DNA from: Desulfobotulus mexicanus
GTDB lineage: Bacteria > Desulfobacterota > Desulfobacteria > Desulfobacterales > ASO4-4
Reading direction: 5' to 3'
Assembly (NCBI RefSeq): GCF_006175995.1
Contig: NZ_VDMB01000002.1
Coordinates: forward strand, 1-64,000
Length of the DNA stretch: 64,000 nucleotides
Notes under the pieces: generated by a model
What the model saw: the letters and a program-made list of their open reading frames with translations, nothing else
Told to the model about the DNA's origin: nothing
The model's database searches: none
Part shown: positions 8,165 through 16,650 of the stretch, one piece after another
How the letters are laid out: each line of letters opens with the position of its first letter
How positions within the stretch are numbered: the first letter of the stretch is position 1
Made by a program: the position numbers and the translations under genes

Positions 8165-9754
8165 ATGACATCCATGCTTCTCTATGACACCACCCTGAGG
8201 GACGGCGCCCAGGGAGAACACATCAATTTTTCCGCTGAAGACAAAATGAAGATTGCCCTGCGCCTTGATGATATGGGCTTTCATTATATCGAAGGCGGAT
8301 GGCCCGGAGCCAACCCCAAGGATACGGCCTTTTTCGAGGCTGCCAGATCCATTACCTTTAAAAACGCAAAGCTTGCTGCCTTCGGTTCCACTTGCAGGCC
8401 GGGTATGAAACCGGGCGATGATCCTCTCCTCAAGGCGCTGGCCGCAAGTGAGGCACCGGTAATCACCCTTTTTGGTAAAACCTGGGATCTCCATATCGAG
8501 CGTATCATGGAGAATACCCTCGAAGAAAATCTGCGCATGATCCGTGAGTCCGTTGGCTGGTTTGTTTCTCTGGGTCGGGAAGTGATTTATGATGCAGAGC
8601 ATTTTTTCGACGGATACAAGGATAACCGGGATTATGCCCTTGAAACCCTGGCTGCCGCATGGGAAGGCGGTTCTGAGGTCTTGACCCTCTGTGACACCAA
8701 CGGCGGCAGTCTTCCCCATGAAATCGAAGCCATCATGGAAGATGTGAAGGGCTGGTTTGCCGAGCGCTCATTTGAAGATAAGCGTCCTCTGAAGTTAGGG
8801 ATCCATGCGCACAATGATTCAAACCTTGCCGTTGCCAACAGCATTACCGCCGTGCGCAGTGGTGCTGTCATGGTTCAGGGAACCATCAACGGATACGGAG
8901 AGCGCTGCGGTAATGCGGATCTCACATCCATTATACCTGTGATGCAGCTGAAGATGAGCATTGATTGCATGGTGCCGGAGCGTCTGGCCCGCATAAAAAG
9001 TCTGTCCCGTTTTGTCAGTGAGACGGCCAATGTGCCTCCCTTAAACAGTCGCCCCTTTGTGGGAAAAAGTGCCTTTGCCCATAAGGGTGGTGCCCACGTG
9101 TCTGCGGTTCTCAAGGAGCCAAGGGGCTATGAGCATATGACGCCGGAGCTGGTGGGGAACGAGCGTCGGGTTATCATGAGTGATTATTCCGGCAAGAGCA
9201 ATGTGACCTACAAGGCAAAGGAAATGGGCATTGATATGGAGGGTGTTGACTCCAGGGAAGTTGTGTCCGAAATCAAGCGCCTTGAGCAGGAGGGTTATCA
9301 GTTTGAGGCGGCGGAAGGTTCCTTCCGGCTTCTGGTGGAACGCATGGCTGGTCGTTTCAAGCCCCGTTTCCAGCTGAAAAATTTCCGTGTTACTGTGGAA
9401 AAGGACAAGGACAGGCATTGCAGCTCCCATGCCGTTGTGCATATTGATACACCTTTTGGTGAGGAAATGAGTGCCGCTTCCGGAGACGGGCCTGTATCTG
9501 CTCTGGACAATGCCCTGCGCAAGGCGCTGGAATGTTTTTACCCAAGAGATATGGCCCATATGCAGCTTGTGGATTACAAGGTCCGTGTGCTGGACGGGGC
9601 AGGGGGGACGGCTTCCAAGGTGCGTGTACTCATTGAGTCCAGAGATCCTGATACCATATGGAGTACCATTGGCGTTTCCGAAGATATTATTGAAGCCAGC
9701 TGGCAGGCCCTTGCGGACAGTTTCCACTACAAGCTGGGGTCTTCCGAGATTTAG
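8165..9754 (+). CDS. cimA: (R)-citramalate synthase (LeuA-like acyltransferase)
   Basis: A 529-residue HMGL-like TIM-barrel enzyme condensing acetyl-CoA with pyruvate to citramalate, which opens a threonine-independent route to 2-oxobutyrate for isoleucine. Visible signatures are YDTTLRDGAQ, the metal-binding HAHND, NGYGERCGN and a C-terminal LeuA dimerisation/allosteric domain (from ~residue 390). The sequence RDGAQGEHINFS and the overall length match the citramalate synthase branch rather than true LeuA, which occurs separately downstream. AAAGGCGG supports the ATG at 8165. The substrate is inferred from family resemblance; a homocitrate synthase is less likely. Confidence 0.85.
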   Translation: MTSMLLYDTTLRDGAQGEHINFSAEDKMKIALRLDDMGFHYIEGGWPGANPKDTAFFEAARSITFKNAKLAAFGSTCRPGMKPGDDPLLKALAASEAPVITLFGKTWDLHIERIMENTLEENLRMIRESVGWFVSLGREVIYDAEHFFDGYKDNRDYALETLAAAWEGGSEVLTLCDTNGGSLPHEIEAIMEDVKGWFAERSFEDKRPLKLGIHAHNDSNLAVANSITAVRSGAVMVQGTINGYGERCGNADLTSIIPVMQLKMSIDCMVPERLARIKSLSRFVSETANVPPLNSRPFVGKSAFAHKGGAHVSAVLKEPRGYEHMTPELVGNERRVIMSDYSGKSNVTYKAKEMGIDMEGVDSREVVSEIKRLEQEGYQFEAAEGSFRLLVERMAGRFKPRFQLKNFRVTVEKDKDRHCSSHAVVHIDTPFGEEMSAASGDGPVSALDNALRKALECFYPRDMAHMQLVDYKVRVLDGAGGTASKVRVLIESRDPDTIWSTIGVSEDIIEASWQALADSFHYKLGSSEI

Positions 9755-9775
9755 GCTGGCAGGACTTTGTTTTTT

Positions 9776-10190
9776 GTAATTGTTCAGCATAATTTTCCAG
9801 GTATCATGCCTGCCAGATAGAGATGCACAGGCACCCAAGCTATTTGCCTGTGACGCAATCTTATTCGGGAGCTTCTTGCCCTGTGCGGAAGCGGCAAAAA
9901 CTCGCAGCCACAGGCAGGATGAGCTTTTTTATTACCATAGCAGACTTTCGTACGCTGCCTTTGTGGCGGCTCAGACAGTTTGCTGCTTCTTATTAGCACT
10001 CCGGCACTCAAGCTTGCAAAAGCCCATTATTTTCATCGCAGGTTCTGGGTTTATGGCTTGAGTGCCGGACAAAGCTCTGATCCGAAACGATTGCAATGTC
10101 ACTTGCAAACAGCCAGGGTGCCTTGCAATAGTACGAAGCTGCTGAAATTTCAGCGTTGGAATTTCTGAATAAAATGTGCTGAATACTTAC
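9776..10190 (+). repeat. Dispersed repeat with terminal inverted repeats, copy 1
   Basis: A 415-bp non-coding element filling the cimA-leuA gap. Its left end (GTAATTGTTCAGCATAATTT) matches the reverse complement of its right end (GTAAGTATTCAGCACATTTT). Nearly the whole element recurs in inverted orientation at 63466-63812, and its right half recurs at 30019-30173. It contains internal hairpins such as CACAGGCA/TGCCTGTG. No protein-coding frame is convincing. The structure is MITE-like, with no transposase in the window. Confidence 0.8.
10001..10068. repeat. 68-bp inverted repeat nested inside repeat copy 1
   Basis: CCGGCACTCAAGC (10001-10013) and GCTTGAGTGCCGG (10056-10068) form a perfect 13-bp stem around 42 bases. 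This block replaces a ~10-base stretch in the copy at 63.5 kb and is absent from the copy at 30 kb, so it appears to be an insertion in copy 1. Confidence 0.75.
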
Positions 10191-10252
10191 GATAAAAAAA
10201 TGATGGTCAGATGAATCTGTCCGCTTCTTTATGATCCTGAAAGGAAATCCCG

Positions 10253-11794
10253 ATGAATAATCGTGTAATTATTTTTGATACCACCCTGCGGGATGGCGAA
10301 CAGTCGCCCGGTGCCAGTATGAACACCCAGGAAAAAATCCGCATTGCAAGACGTCTGGAAGAGCTGGGTGTGGATGTTATTGAGGCGGGTTTCCCTGCGG
10401 CCAGTGAGGGTGACTTTGATGCGGTACGTCGCATTGCAGCCTCCGTGGAACGGGTGCAGGTGGCAGCCCTTTGCCGTGCTTCAAAGGCAGACATTGACAA
10501 GGCATGGAATGCCATCAAAGAGGCAAAGCACCCCCGTATCCATACCTTCCTTGCAACCTCCGATCTGCACATGAAGTACAAGCTTCAGATGGACCCGGAT
10601 ACGGTGGTGGCCAAGGCTGCTGAAGCGGTGCGCTATGCCAAAACCTTCACGGACAATGTGGAGTTTTCCGCAGAAGACGGCTCCCGTTCGGATAAGGATT
10701 TTCTCTGCAGGGTTTTTGCCGCTGTGATTGAAGCAGGGGCCACCACCTTGAACCTGCCGGATACGGTGGGCTATGCTGTACCGGAAGAATACGCAGCCCT
10801 CATTCGTTATGTGCTGGCCAACACGCCGGGCATTGAAAATGTTGTACTGTCCGTGCATTGTCACAATGATCTTGGACTTGCCACTGCCAACACTCTGGCA
10901 GCCCTCATGGCAGGAGCCCGTCAGGCGGAAGTGACCATTAACGGCATTGGTGAGCGTGCCGGAAATACTGCCCTGGAAGAAGTGGTCATGGCCATCAATA
11001 CCCGGAAAAATGTTTTCGGTCTGGAAACGGGCATTGATACCACAAAGATTTATCCCGTGAGCCGTACGGTCAGAGAAATTACCGGTATGATGGTCCAGCC
11101 CAATAAGGCCATTGTGGGAGCCAATGCCTTTGCCCATGAATCCGGTATTCATCAGGACGGGGTTCTGAAAAATCCCATGACCTATGAGATAATGCAGCCG
11201 GAAACCGTGGGCCTTGCCAAGAACAATCTTGTTCTGGGCAAGCATTCCGGCAGGGCCGCCATCCGTGCCCGTCTGGAAGCCATGGGTTATACTTTGGAGC
11301 CTGACGAGATCAATGTTATCTTTGCCCGTTTTAAAGCCATGGCTGATAAGAAAAAGAGTATTCAGGATGAAGATCTGGAAGCTCTGGTCACGGAAAGTGT
11401 ACTCCGGGCCAATGATGTCTTTGAAGTGGGGGATATTCAGATATCCTGCGGTAATACTTTCCATCCCATGGCAGGGGTTACCATCAAGCGTGAAGGCGTG
11501 CTGCTTGGTCCTGTATTCACCAGCGGTAACGGTCCCATTGATGCCGTTTTCAATGCCATCATGCAGCTGACGGGTATGTGTCCTGAGTTGCTGCGTTTTA
11601 CGGTTTCTGCCATTACAGGGGGAACGGATGCCCAGGGTGAGGTTACGGTGCGGATTAAAGAAGGAGAAGACGTGGCTCTGGGAAGGGGGGCGGATCTCGA
11701 TATCGTCACGGCCAGTGCGAGGGCCTTTGTCAATGGCCTGAACCGTCTTGTGGCCATACAGCAGAATCCGGATCGAAGCAGGGAGACGATCTGA
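10253..11794 (+). CDS. leuA: 2-isopropylmalate synthase
   Basis: Condenses acetyl-CoA with 2-oxoisovalerate, the first committed step of leucine synthesis. The 513-residue protein has FDTTLRDGEQSPGASM at the N-terminus, the HCHNDLGLA metal motif, NGIGERAGN and a C-terminal leucine-sensing LeuA dimer domain (from ~residue 390). Length and the SPGASM motif are typical of LeuA type 1. AAAGGA lies nine bases before the ATG. leuB, leuC and leuD are not in the window. Repeat copy 1 separates it from cimA, so it probably has its own promoter. Confidence 0.95.
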   Translation: MNNRVIIFDTTLRDGEQSPGASMNTQEKIRIARRLEELGVDVIEAGFPAASEGDFDAVRRIAASVERVQVAALCRASKADIDKAWNAIKEAKHPRIHTFLATSDLHMKYKLQMDPDTVVAKAAEAVRYAKTFTDNVEFSAEDGSRSDKDFLCRVFAAVIEAGATTLNLPDTVGYAVPEEYAALIRYVLANTPGIENVVLSVHCHNDLGLATANTLAALMAGARQAEVTINGIGERAGNTALEEVVMAINTRKNVFGLETGIDTTKIYPVSRTVREITGMMVQPNKAIVGANAFAHESGIHQDGVLKNPMTYEIMQPETVGLAKNNLVLGKHSGRAAIRARLEAMGYTLEPDEINVIFARFKAMADKKKSIQDEDLEALVTESVLRANDVFEVGDIQISCGNTFHPMAGVTIKREGVLLGPVFTSGNGPIDAVFNAIMQLTGMCPELLRFTVSAITGGTDAQGEVTVRIKEGEDVALGRGADLDIVTASARAFVNGLNRLVAIQQNPDRSRETI

Positions 11795-11802
11795 TATGTG
11801 AA

Positions 11803-11823
11803 TCACTTGCAAACAGGCAGGGT
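11803..11823 (+). repeat. Trace of the dispersed repeat
   Basis: TCACTTGCAAACAGGCAGGGT matches an internal segment of repeat copy 1 (around 10099-10119) at about 20 of 21 positions. It lies just after leuA and is too short to place with certainty. Confidence 0.35.
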
Positions 11824-11896
11824 ATCTTTTCCTGATTTGAAGTGTCTATGTCTGAAAGATCGTGGAGTTTCGGGGCCTTTTTGTACAATAACATCC

Positions 11897-11929
11897 AAAG
11901 CCGATGATCCCTTTTGGGATATCGGCTTT
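11897..11929 (+). terminator. Terminator after leuA
   Basis: AAAGCCGATGATCCC pairs with GGGATATCGGCTTT (one bulged G, loop TTTT) and is followed by CGGGTTTTTG. It separates leuA from the transporter gene. Confidence 0.8.
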
Positions 11930-11949
11930 CGGGTTTTTGCGGAGTTTTG

Positions 11950-12837
11950 ATGAAAATCAATGAACTGCAGGCTTTTTTCCGCTCCCCTGCCGGAGCCGTG
12001 GCTGGTGGTGCACTTTTTCTTACCCTCGCGGGTTTCTTCCTTGCCCTGATGGGGGCCATTGTTAAAGCTGTGTCCGCAGAAATGTCCAATTCCATGGTTG
12101 TTTTTTTCAGGAATGCAGCCACCTGTTTTTTTATTATACCCCAGCTTTTTCTGGGGCCGGGTTCCAGGCTTGGTCTGAAAACCAGCCATTTTTCATTACA
12201 TCTTCTTCGCTGCTGTAGTGGTCTTGCGGCCATGTATGCCTATTTTTACGCCTTAAGTGTGCTTCCTTTGGGGGAGGCGGTTCTTTTATCCTACACCAGT
12301 CCCCTGTTAACTCCCGTTGTGGCTCGTGTCTGGCTGAAGGAGCCTTTGGGTCCTGTTCATGCCGCAGGAGGATTAATCGGTTTTCTGGGGATTCTTCTGA
12401 TTCTTCGCCCTGGTTTCCATGAAATCCATCCCGCAGCTCTCGTGGCACTGGTGTCGGCGTTTTTTGCATCCATTGCCATGGCTTCCGTCAGGAAGATGGG
12501 ATCAACGGAGCCGCCTTTTCGTGTGGTGGCCTGGTTTACAATTTTAGCCACTCTTTTTTCTGCACCTGCGGCCCTGTCTTCATGGCAGACTCCGGATCTT
12601 TCACTGGCAGGGCTTTTTTTCTGCCTTGGTGCCGTGGGGTTTGTGGCGCAGCTCTTTCTTACCTATGGCTATGGCATGGCACCTTCTGCACGGATTGGAC
12701 CTTTTACCTACACCACGGTTTTTTTTGCCAGCATTCTTGGAACAATTCTGTGGGCGGAAGTACTCCACCCTATGACAATTCTTGGAGGTCTGCTGATTGT
12801 GGGAGGGGGCATTTTGGCGGGTAGAAGCAAGGGATGA
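11950..12837 (+). CDS. EamA/DMT-family membrane transporter
   Basis: A 295-residue protein with about ten hydrophobic segments arranged as two EamA repeats, the plan of drug/metabolite transporters. Glu-Ala-Val at the fourth helix and PLLTPVVARVWLKEPL closing the first repeat are typical. The second repeat ends in GGLLIVGGGIL. The start at 11950 is preferred over an upstream in-frame ATG that lies in the leuA terminator; GGAG is eight bases away. The substrate is unknown. An amino acid or metabolite exporter is plausible given the leu genes upstream, but a terminator separates them. Confidence 0.8.
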   Translation: MKINELQAFFRSPAGAVAGGALFLTLAGFFLALMGAIVKAVSAEMSNSMVVFFRNAATCFFIIPQLFLGPGSRLGLKTSHFSLHLLRCCSGLAAMYAYFYALSVLPLGEAVLLSYTSPLLTPVVARVWLKEPLGPVHAAGGLIGFLGILLILRPGFHEIHPAALVALVSAFFASIAMASVRKMGSTEPPFRVVAWFTILATLFSAPAALSSWQTPDLSLAGLFFCLGAVGFVAQLFLTYGYGMAPSARIGPFTYTTVFFASILGTILWAEVLHPMTILGGLLIVGGGILAGRSKG

Positions 12838-12841
12838 TTTT

Positions 12842-15475
12842 TCAGGATATTTTGTCAGTTCCGGTCAGTTCTTCCATGGCAAACTGCAGGGCAGCCATGG
12901 AAAAGGGTTTTTTAAGAAAGCGGGATGGAGAATCTTCAGGAAAGATGTCCATGGCTGCCTCTTCGTTGTATCCGCTGCAGAGAATAATGCTGATATCCGG
13001 TTTTATCCTGCGTATGGCTTCAAAACAGGCTTTGCCATCCATACGGGGCATGGTCAGATCAAGGATTACACAGATGATTTCCCGGCTGTGTTTTTGAAAA
13101 ATTTCCAGGGCTTCTTTGCCTTCACATGCGCTAAGGCTTTTATAACCCATTGTTTCCAGTGCATCAGCGTATAGTTTTCTGAGCATTTCTTCATCATCTG
13201 CTACAAGGACCATGCCCTTGTCTTTGTCCTCAGATTCCTGTCCCTCGTCCTTTGCCTCGCTGTCTCCATGGTCTTTTTTCTGTTTCCATGAATCGCTTTC
13301 GGGGAGTGCCGGGAAGAAAACCTGAAAAGAGGTTCCCTTATCCGGCCTGCTTTCCACCATGATGGCTCCGCCATGTCCCTGAATGATACCCAGAACCGCA
13401 GAAAGGCCTAAGCCCCGGCCTGTGAATTTAGTTGTAAAAAAGGGTTCAAAAAGGCGATCCAGGCTATCTTTATCCATGCCGCAACCTGTATCCTTTACCA
13501 CAAGAAAAACGAAGTTACCGGGAGCAGGTTTTTTTAGTATTCGGCTGTTGTGGAAAAAATTTGATTCGCAGAAGCAGACTCCCGTATGAATGGAGAGGGT
13601 GCCGGGCCGTTCTTCCATGGCTTCGGATGCATTGGTGATGAGGTTGATGATCACCTGTTGCAGTTGTCCTGGATCTGCCATGATCTCAAGTAATTCCGGT
13701 GCTAATCTGGTTTCCATGGTGATGGTTTTGGGCATGACTGCCTGGAGCATGGTCATGCTTTCTTCAATGAAATGGTTGAGCTGGATGCGCTGGACCAGAA
13801 ACTGCCCTTTGCCTGAATAGGCAAGCATCTGCCGGGTGAGGTCCGTGGCACGGCGTACGGCGGTACTGGCCTGGTTAACAGATTCCAGGGCAGGGGAGTT
13901 GTCGGGTATTTCCAGAAGGGCAAGTTCCAGATTTCCCTGTATGGCTGCAAGGATATTGTTGAAGTCATGGGCTATGCCACCGGCCAGTACGCCTAGGCTT
14001 TCCAGTTTCTGGGAGTGTAGCAGACGCCTCTCCATTTCAAGTCTCTGGGCCTGTTCTTCCTTTGATTTTGTAACATCAATGATGAATCCGCGGATACCGC
14101 TGGGGCTGTTATTGGTGAGGATGGTGGATATATGGAGCTGAGCATCAAAGATCTGTCCGTTTTTTTTCAGGGCCGTGAAGGATAGGGGACTGATAACTTC
14201 CTTTTCCATGGATTGCCACAGGTAATCAAAAATCAGATTGCGTTCTTCCTCAATGCTAAGATCCATCAGAGTCATTCCACTGGTCAGTTCTTCTTCCGTG
14301 TAAGCGAACTGTTCCATGGTTTTTTTGTTCATATACTGAAATGAATAGGAAGAATCCGTTTCAAACACGCTTTCCGGGAGTGCATCGCTAAGGTTTCTGA
14401 ATCTGCTTTCACTGCTGCGCAGGGCTTTTTCCCTTTGGGCAATGGCATCTGCCATATCCAGAAAACCTTGACGAAGAATCTCAAGTTCCTGAAAGGGTGT
14501 TTTTTTGAGATTTGCGAGATAGCGGATATTTTTTTCTTCTCCCTTTTCAAGGCTGTCCATGGCTTCGGCAAAGATGGCAAGGGGGCGGGAGACTTCCTCA
14601 TGCAGGTTGTGCTGAAGCAGCCAGACCGTGCTGGAGAGAAGAAACAGCAGCAGAACAGTCAGGATACCCATGGTAGCGAATACGGAGAAAAATTTTGCTC
14701 TGGCGTTCCAGGCTGTGAATACCACCCAGTCTCCGCCAAGAACCGGTGCGGCACTGAAAAGATGGTGGACGCCACTTATTCTATGGATACCAAGAAATTC
14801 GGCTTGCCCCTTCAGGCCCTGTTCCACAGCCTTAAAATTACCAAGGTTGGTTTGTTGGGCCACCATTTTCTGATCCGGGTGGGCCACAAGGTTACCATAG
14901 CGGTCTGTGATAAAGAAAAATGTGCTGTCTTTTGTTTGGCCAAGACCTGTTATGAAATTTTGCAGGCTGAACAGGTTCAGCTCTCCCACCACAAGTTTAC
15001 CGCCTACTGGATAGCTGAAGAGACTGGCTGTTATATTGCTGCTTAAAGGGGCCTGATAGGGTGATGAAATGTAGACATCCTGTTTGTCTTTGTTCCTGTG
15101 GTCCATGGGCATTAGTCTTGAGTAGTCTTTAAGGGACCCAAGGGGCGGTATGGTGGCCAGCACCTCTCCCTGATCCGACAGGAGGAGAATTCTTTCAAAG
15201 GCATGGGAATGTTTAAGAAACTCGGGCACAATGGCTGGGAAAGCTGCCAGTTCAGAGGATTCTGCCATCAGGTTGATGATTTCTCTGGAAAAGCTGAGGT
15301 AGGTGGCCACATATTCCGACAAAGCCATGGTTTGAAGATGTTGTTCCCGTTGAATGTCCTGCCAGCGCTGCCATCCCAGCAGGGTGGAAAGACCCATAAC
15401 CAGAAAAACCGCCGGGAGCAGAAGGCGAAGGGCCAGATAGCGGCGGAGCAGGGTGCTGATGGAGGCGGCTGTCAT
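12842..15475 (-). CDS. Hybrid sensor histidine kinase with Cache-type sensor and receiver
   Basis: An 877-residue inner-membrane kinase. Order: TM1 (~12-34), extracellular Cache-like sensor (~40-255), TM2 (~262-288), HAMP (~290-345), PAS (~355-470), HisKA with phosphoacceptor His503 in GGIAHDFNNI, HATPase (KDTGCGMD ~662, GRGLGLSAVLG ~688), a very charged linker (~730-752), and a C-terminal receiver with Asp806 in ILDLTMP and Lys856. Its ATG overlaps the TGA of the binding-protein gene (ATGA), so translation is coupled. No DNA-binding output is encoded beside it; the receiver may phosphorelay to an unlinked partner. Confidence 0.92.
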   Translation of the reverse strand: MTAASISTLLRRYLALRLLLPAVFLVMGLSTLLGWQRWQDIQREQHLQTMALSEYVATYLSFSREIINLMAESSELAAFPAIVPEFLKHSHAFERILLLSDQGEVLATIPPLGSLKDYSRLMPMDHRNKDKQDVYISSPYQAPLSSNITASLFSYPVGGKLVVGELNLFSLQNFITGLGQTKDSTFFFITDRYGNLVAHPDQKMVAQQTNLGNFKAVEQGLKGQAEFLGIHRISGVHHLFSAAPVLGGDWVVFTAWNARAKFFSVFATMGILTVLLLFLLSSTVWLLQHNLHEEVSRPLAIFAEAMDSLEKGEEKNIRYLANLKKTPFQELEILRQGFLDMADAIAQREKALRSSESRFRNLSDALPESVFETDSSYSFQYMNKKTMEQFAYTEEELTSGMTLMDLSIEEERNLIFDYLWQSMEKEVISPLSFTALKKNGQIFDAQLHISTILTNNSPSGIRGFIIDVTKSKEEQAQRLEMERRLLHSQKLESLGVLAGGIAHDFNNILAAIQGNLELALLEIPDNSPALESVNQASTAVRRATDLTRQMLAYSGKGQFLVQRIQLNHFIEESMTMLQAVMPKTITMETRLAPELLEIMADPGQLQQVIINLITNASEAMEERPGTLSIHTGVCFCESNFFHNSRILKKPAPGNFVFLVVKDTGCGMDKDSLDRLFEPFFTTKFTGRGLGLSAVLGIIQGHGGAIMVESRPDKGTSFQVFFPALPESDSWKQKKDHGDSEAKDEGQESEDKDKGMVLVADDEEMLRKLYADALETMGYKSLSACEGKEALEIFQKHSREIICVILDLTMPRMDGKACFEAIRRIKPDISIILCSGYNEEAAMDIFPEDSPSRFLKKPFSMAALQFAMEELTGTDKIS

Positions 15476-16614
15476 GGCATGGACTCCATAGGGATTGTGC
15501 TGAGAATGCGGAACTGACCGTCCTTTACCTCTGTGATAAAGATGGAGCTGACCACATCGCCATAGGCATCAATGGAAATGGGCCAGCGCAGGCCGGGGTA
15601 GTTTTCTGTTGCCACAAGGGCTTCAGGCAGTCCTTTCCTCTGGCCGCCGGTTTTCTGGAGGGCTTTGCCCAGAATGTGCATTGTGTCATAGGCATATTCT
15701 GCGGCAAAGGAAGGCCACTGGCCATAGCGCTTGTGGTAATTTTCAAGAAATTTTTCATACATTGATGTGGGATTTTCACTGAAGGCATGGCCTGCAAATA
15801 TCATGGTTTCGACGGTTCTGCCCCCTGCGGTGAGCAGCTCTTCCGTCATGGCCCAGTTCGCGCTGAGAAGGGGCAGTACCGCATTTCGGGTCTGCATGGC
15901 CTGGGTCAGGGCGGCAGCATCCCTTGCGGAAAGAACCACAAGAAGGGCATCCAGCTCTGCCTCGGCCAGCTCCTCAGCCAGGGCATCCCAGTTTGGTCTG
16001 TCAGGAGAAAAAATGTTTTTTTCCAGTACAATTCTTCTTTCATGGGTGCTAAATTCTTTTGAAAATGCATTGTGAAAGGGCAGGGAAAAGGCCTTGTTGT
16101 TTTTGTCCCATACGGAGCCGATACGCTTTAAATCCATGTCCATGGCGGCATAACGGGCCAGAGCTGTTGCAGCAGTATCCGTCGTTGGCTGTATGCGGAA
16201 GAAGAAATCTTTAATACCGCTGAGTTCCGGTGTGGAGGTGGTGGGGCTGAACAGTACCATTTCGGCTTCTTCAATGAGGGGCATGGCCGCAAGGGTCTGG
16301 GAGCTTGTCATGTGTCCGATGATGGCCGTAACTTTTGCCTCTATCAGTTCCCTGTCCGCCTGAATGGCCCCTTCCGCAGTCCCTTTGTCATCCCGGCTGA
16401 TCATCTCCAGCCTGCGGCCTGCAATGCCACCCTGGGCATTTATTTCTTCCAGGGCAAGCTGGGCACCGTTACGGCCGTGTATTCCAAGGTCCGCATAGGA
16501 CCCTGTGAGGGGGCCGGAAAACCCTATCAGGACAGGCGGTTTTTCACAGCCCCAGAGAAGTGTGAAGGCGCAGAGGCTAATCAGCAGGGATAGTTTTTTT
16601 GTGTATGGCCCCAT
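15472..16614 (-). CDS. Leu/Ile/Val-family periplasmic binding lipoprotein
   Basis: A 380-residue type-I periplasmic binding protein of the branched-chain amino acid/amide family. The signal peptide ends in a lipobox (FTLLWGC, Cys ~23). The ligand domain starts IGFSGPLTG and contains the usual INAQGGIAGR segment. The start at 16614 follows AAGGAGT by seven bases; a GTG two codons upstream is less likely. No permease or ATPase genes accompany it. Sitting between a chemoreceptor and a hybrid kinase and overlapping the kinase gene, it is more likely a sensory partner delivering a ligand signal than part of a transporter. A decayed homologue lies at 26934-27185. Confidence 0.88.
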   Translation of the reverse strand: MGPYTKKLSLLISLCAFTLLWGCEKPPVLIGFSGPLTGSYADLGIHGRNGAQLALEEINAQGGIAGRRLEMISRDDKGTAEGAIQADRELIEAKVTAIIGHMTSSQTLAAMPLIEEAEMVLFSPTTSTPELSGIKDFFFRIQPTTDTAATALARYAAMDMDLKRIGSVWDKNNKAFSLPFHNAFSKEFSTHERRIVLEKNIFSPDRPNWDALAEELAEAELDALLVVLSARDAAALTQAMQTRNAVLPLLSANWAMTEELLTAGGRTVETMIFAGHAFSENPTSMYEKFLENYHKRYGQWPSFAAEYAYDTMHILGKALQKTGGQRKGLPEALVATENYPGLRWPISIDAYGDVVSSIFITEVKDGQFRILSTIPMESMP

Positions 16615-16650
16615 GGTCACACTCCTTTTTCATTAAGGTATAGACGGAGT

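Noticed and set aside
9780-10168. Short open frames within the dispersed repeat, considered as a small transposase
   Set aside because: The frames are 60-95 codons, are not shared between copies 1 and 3 and show no transposase motif.
10190-10252. A T-box or leader peptide before leuA, as reported for some deltaproteobacteria
   Set aside because: I found no TGGNACCGCG-type T-box sequence, no antiterminator and no Leu-rich short frame here.
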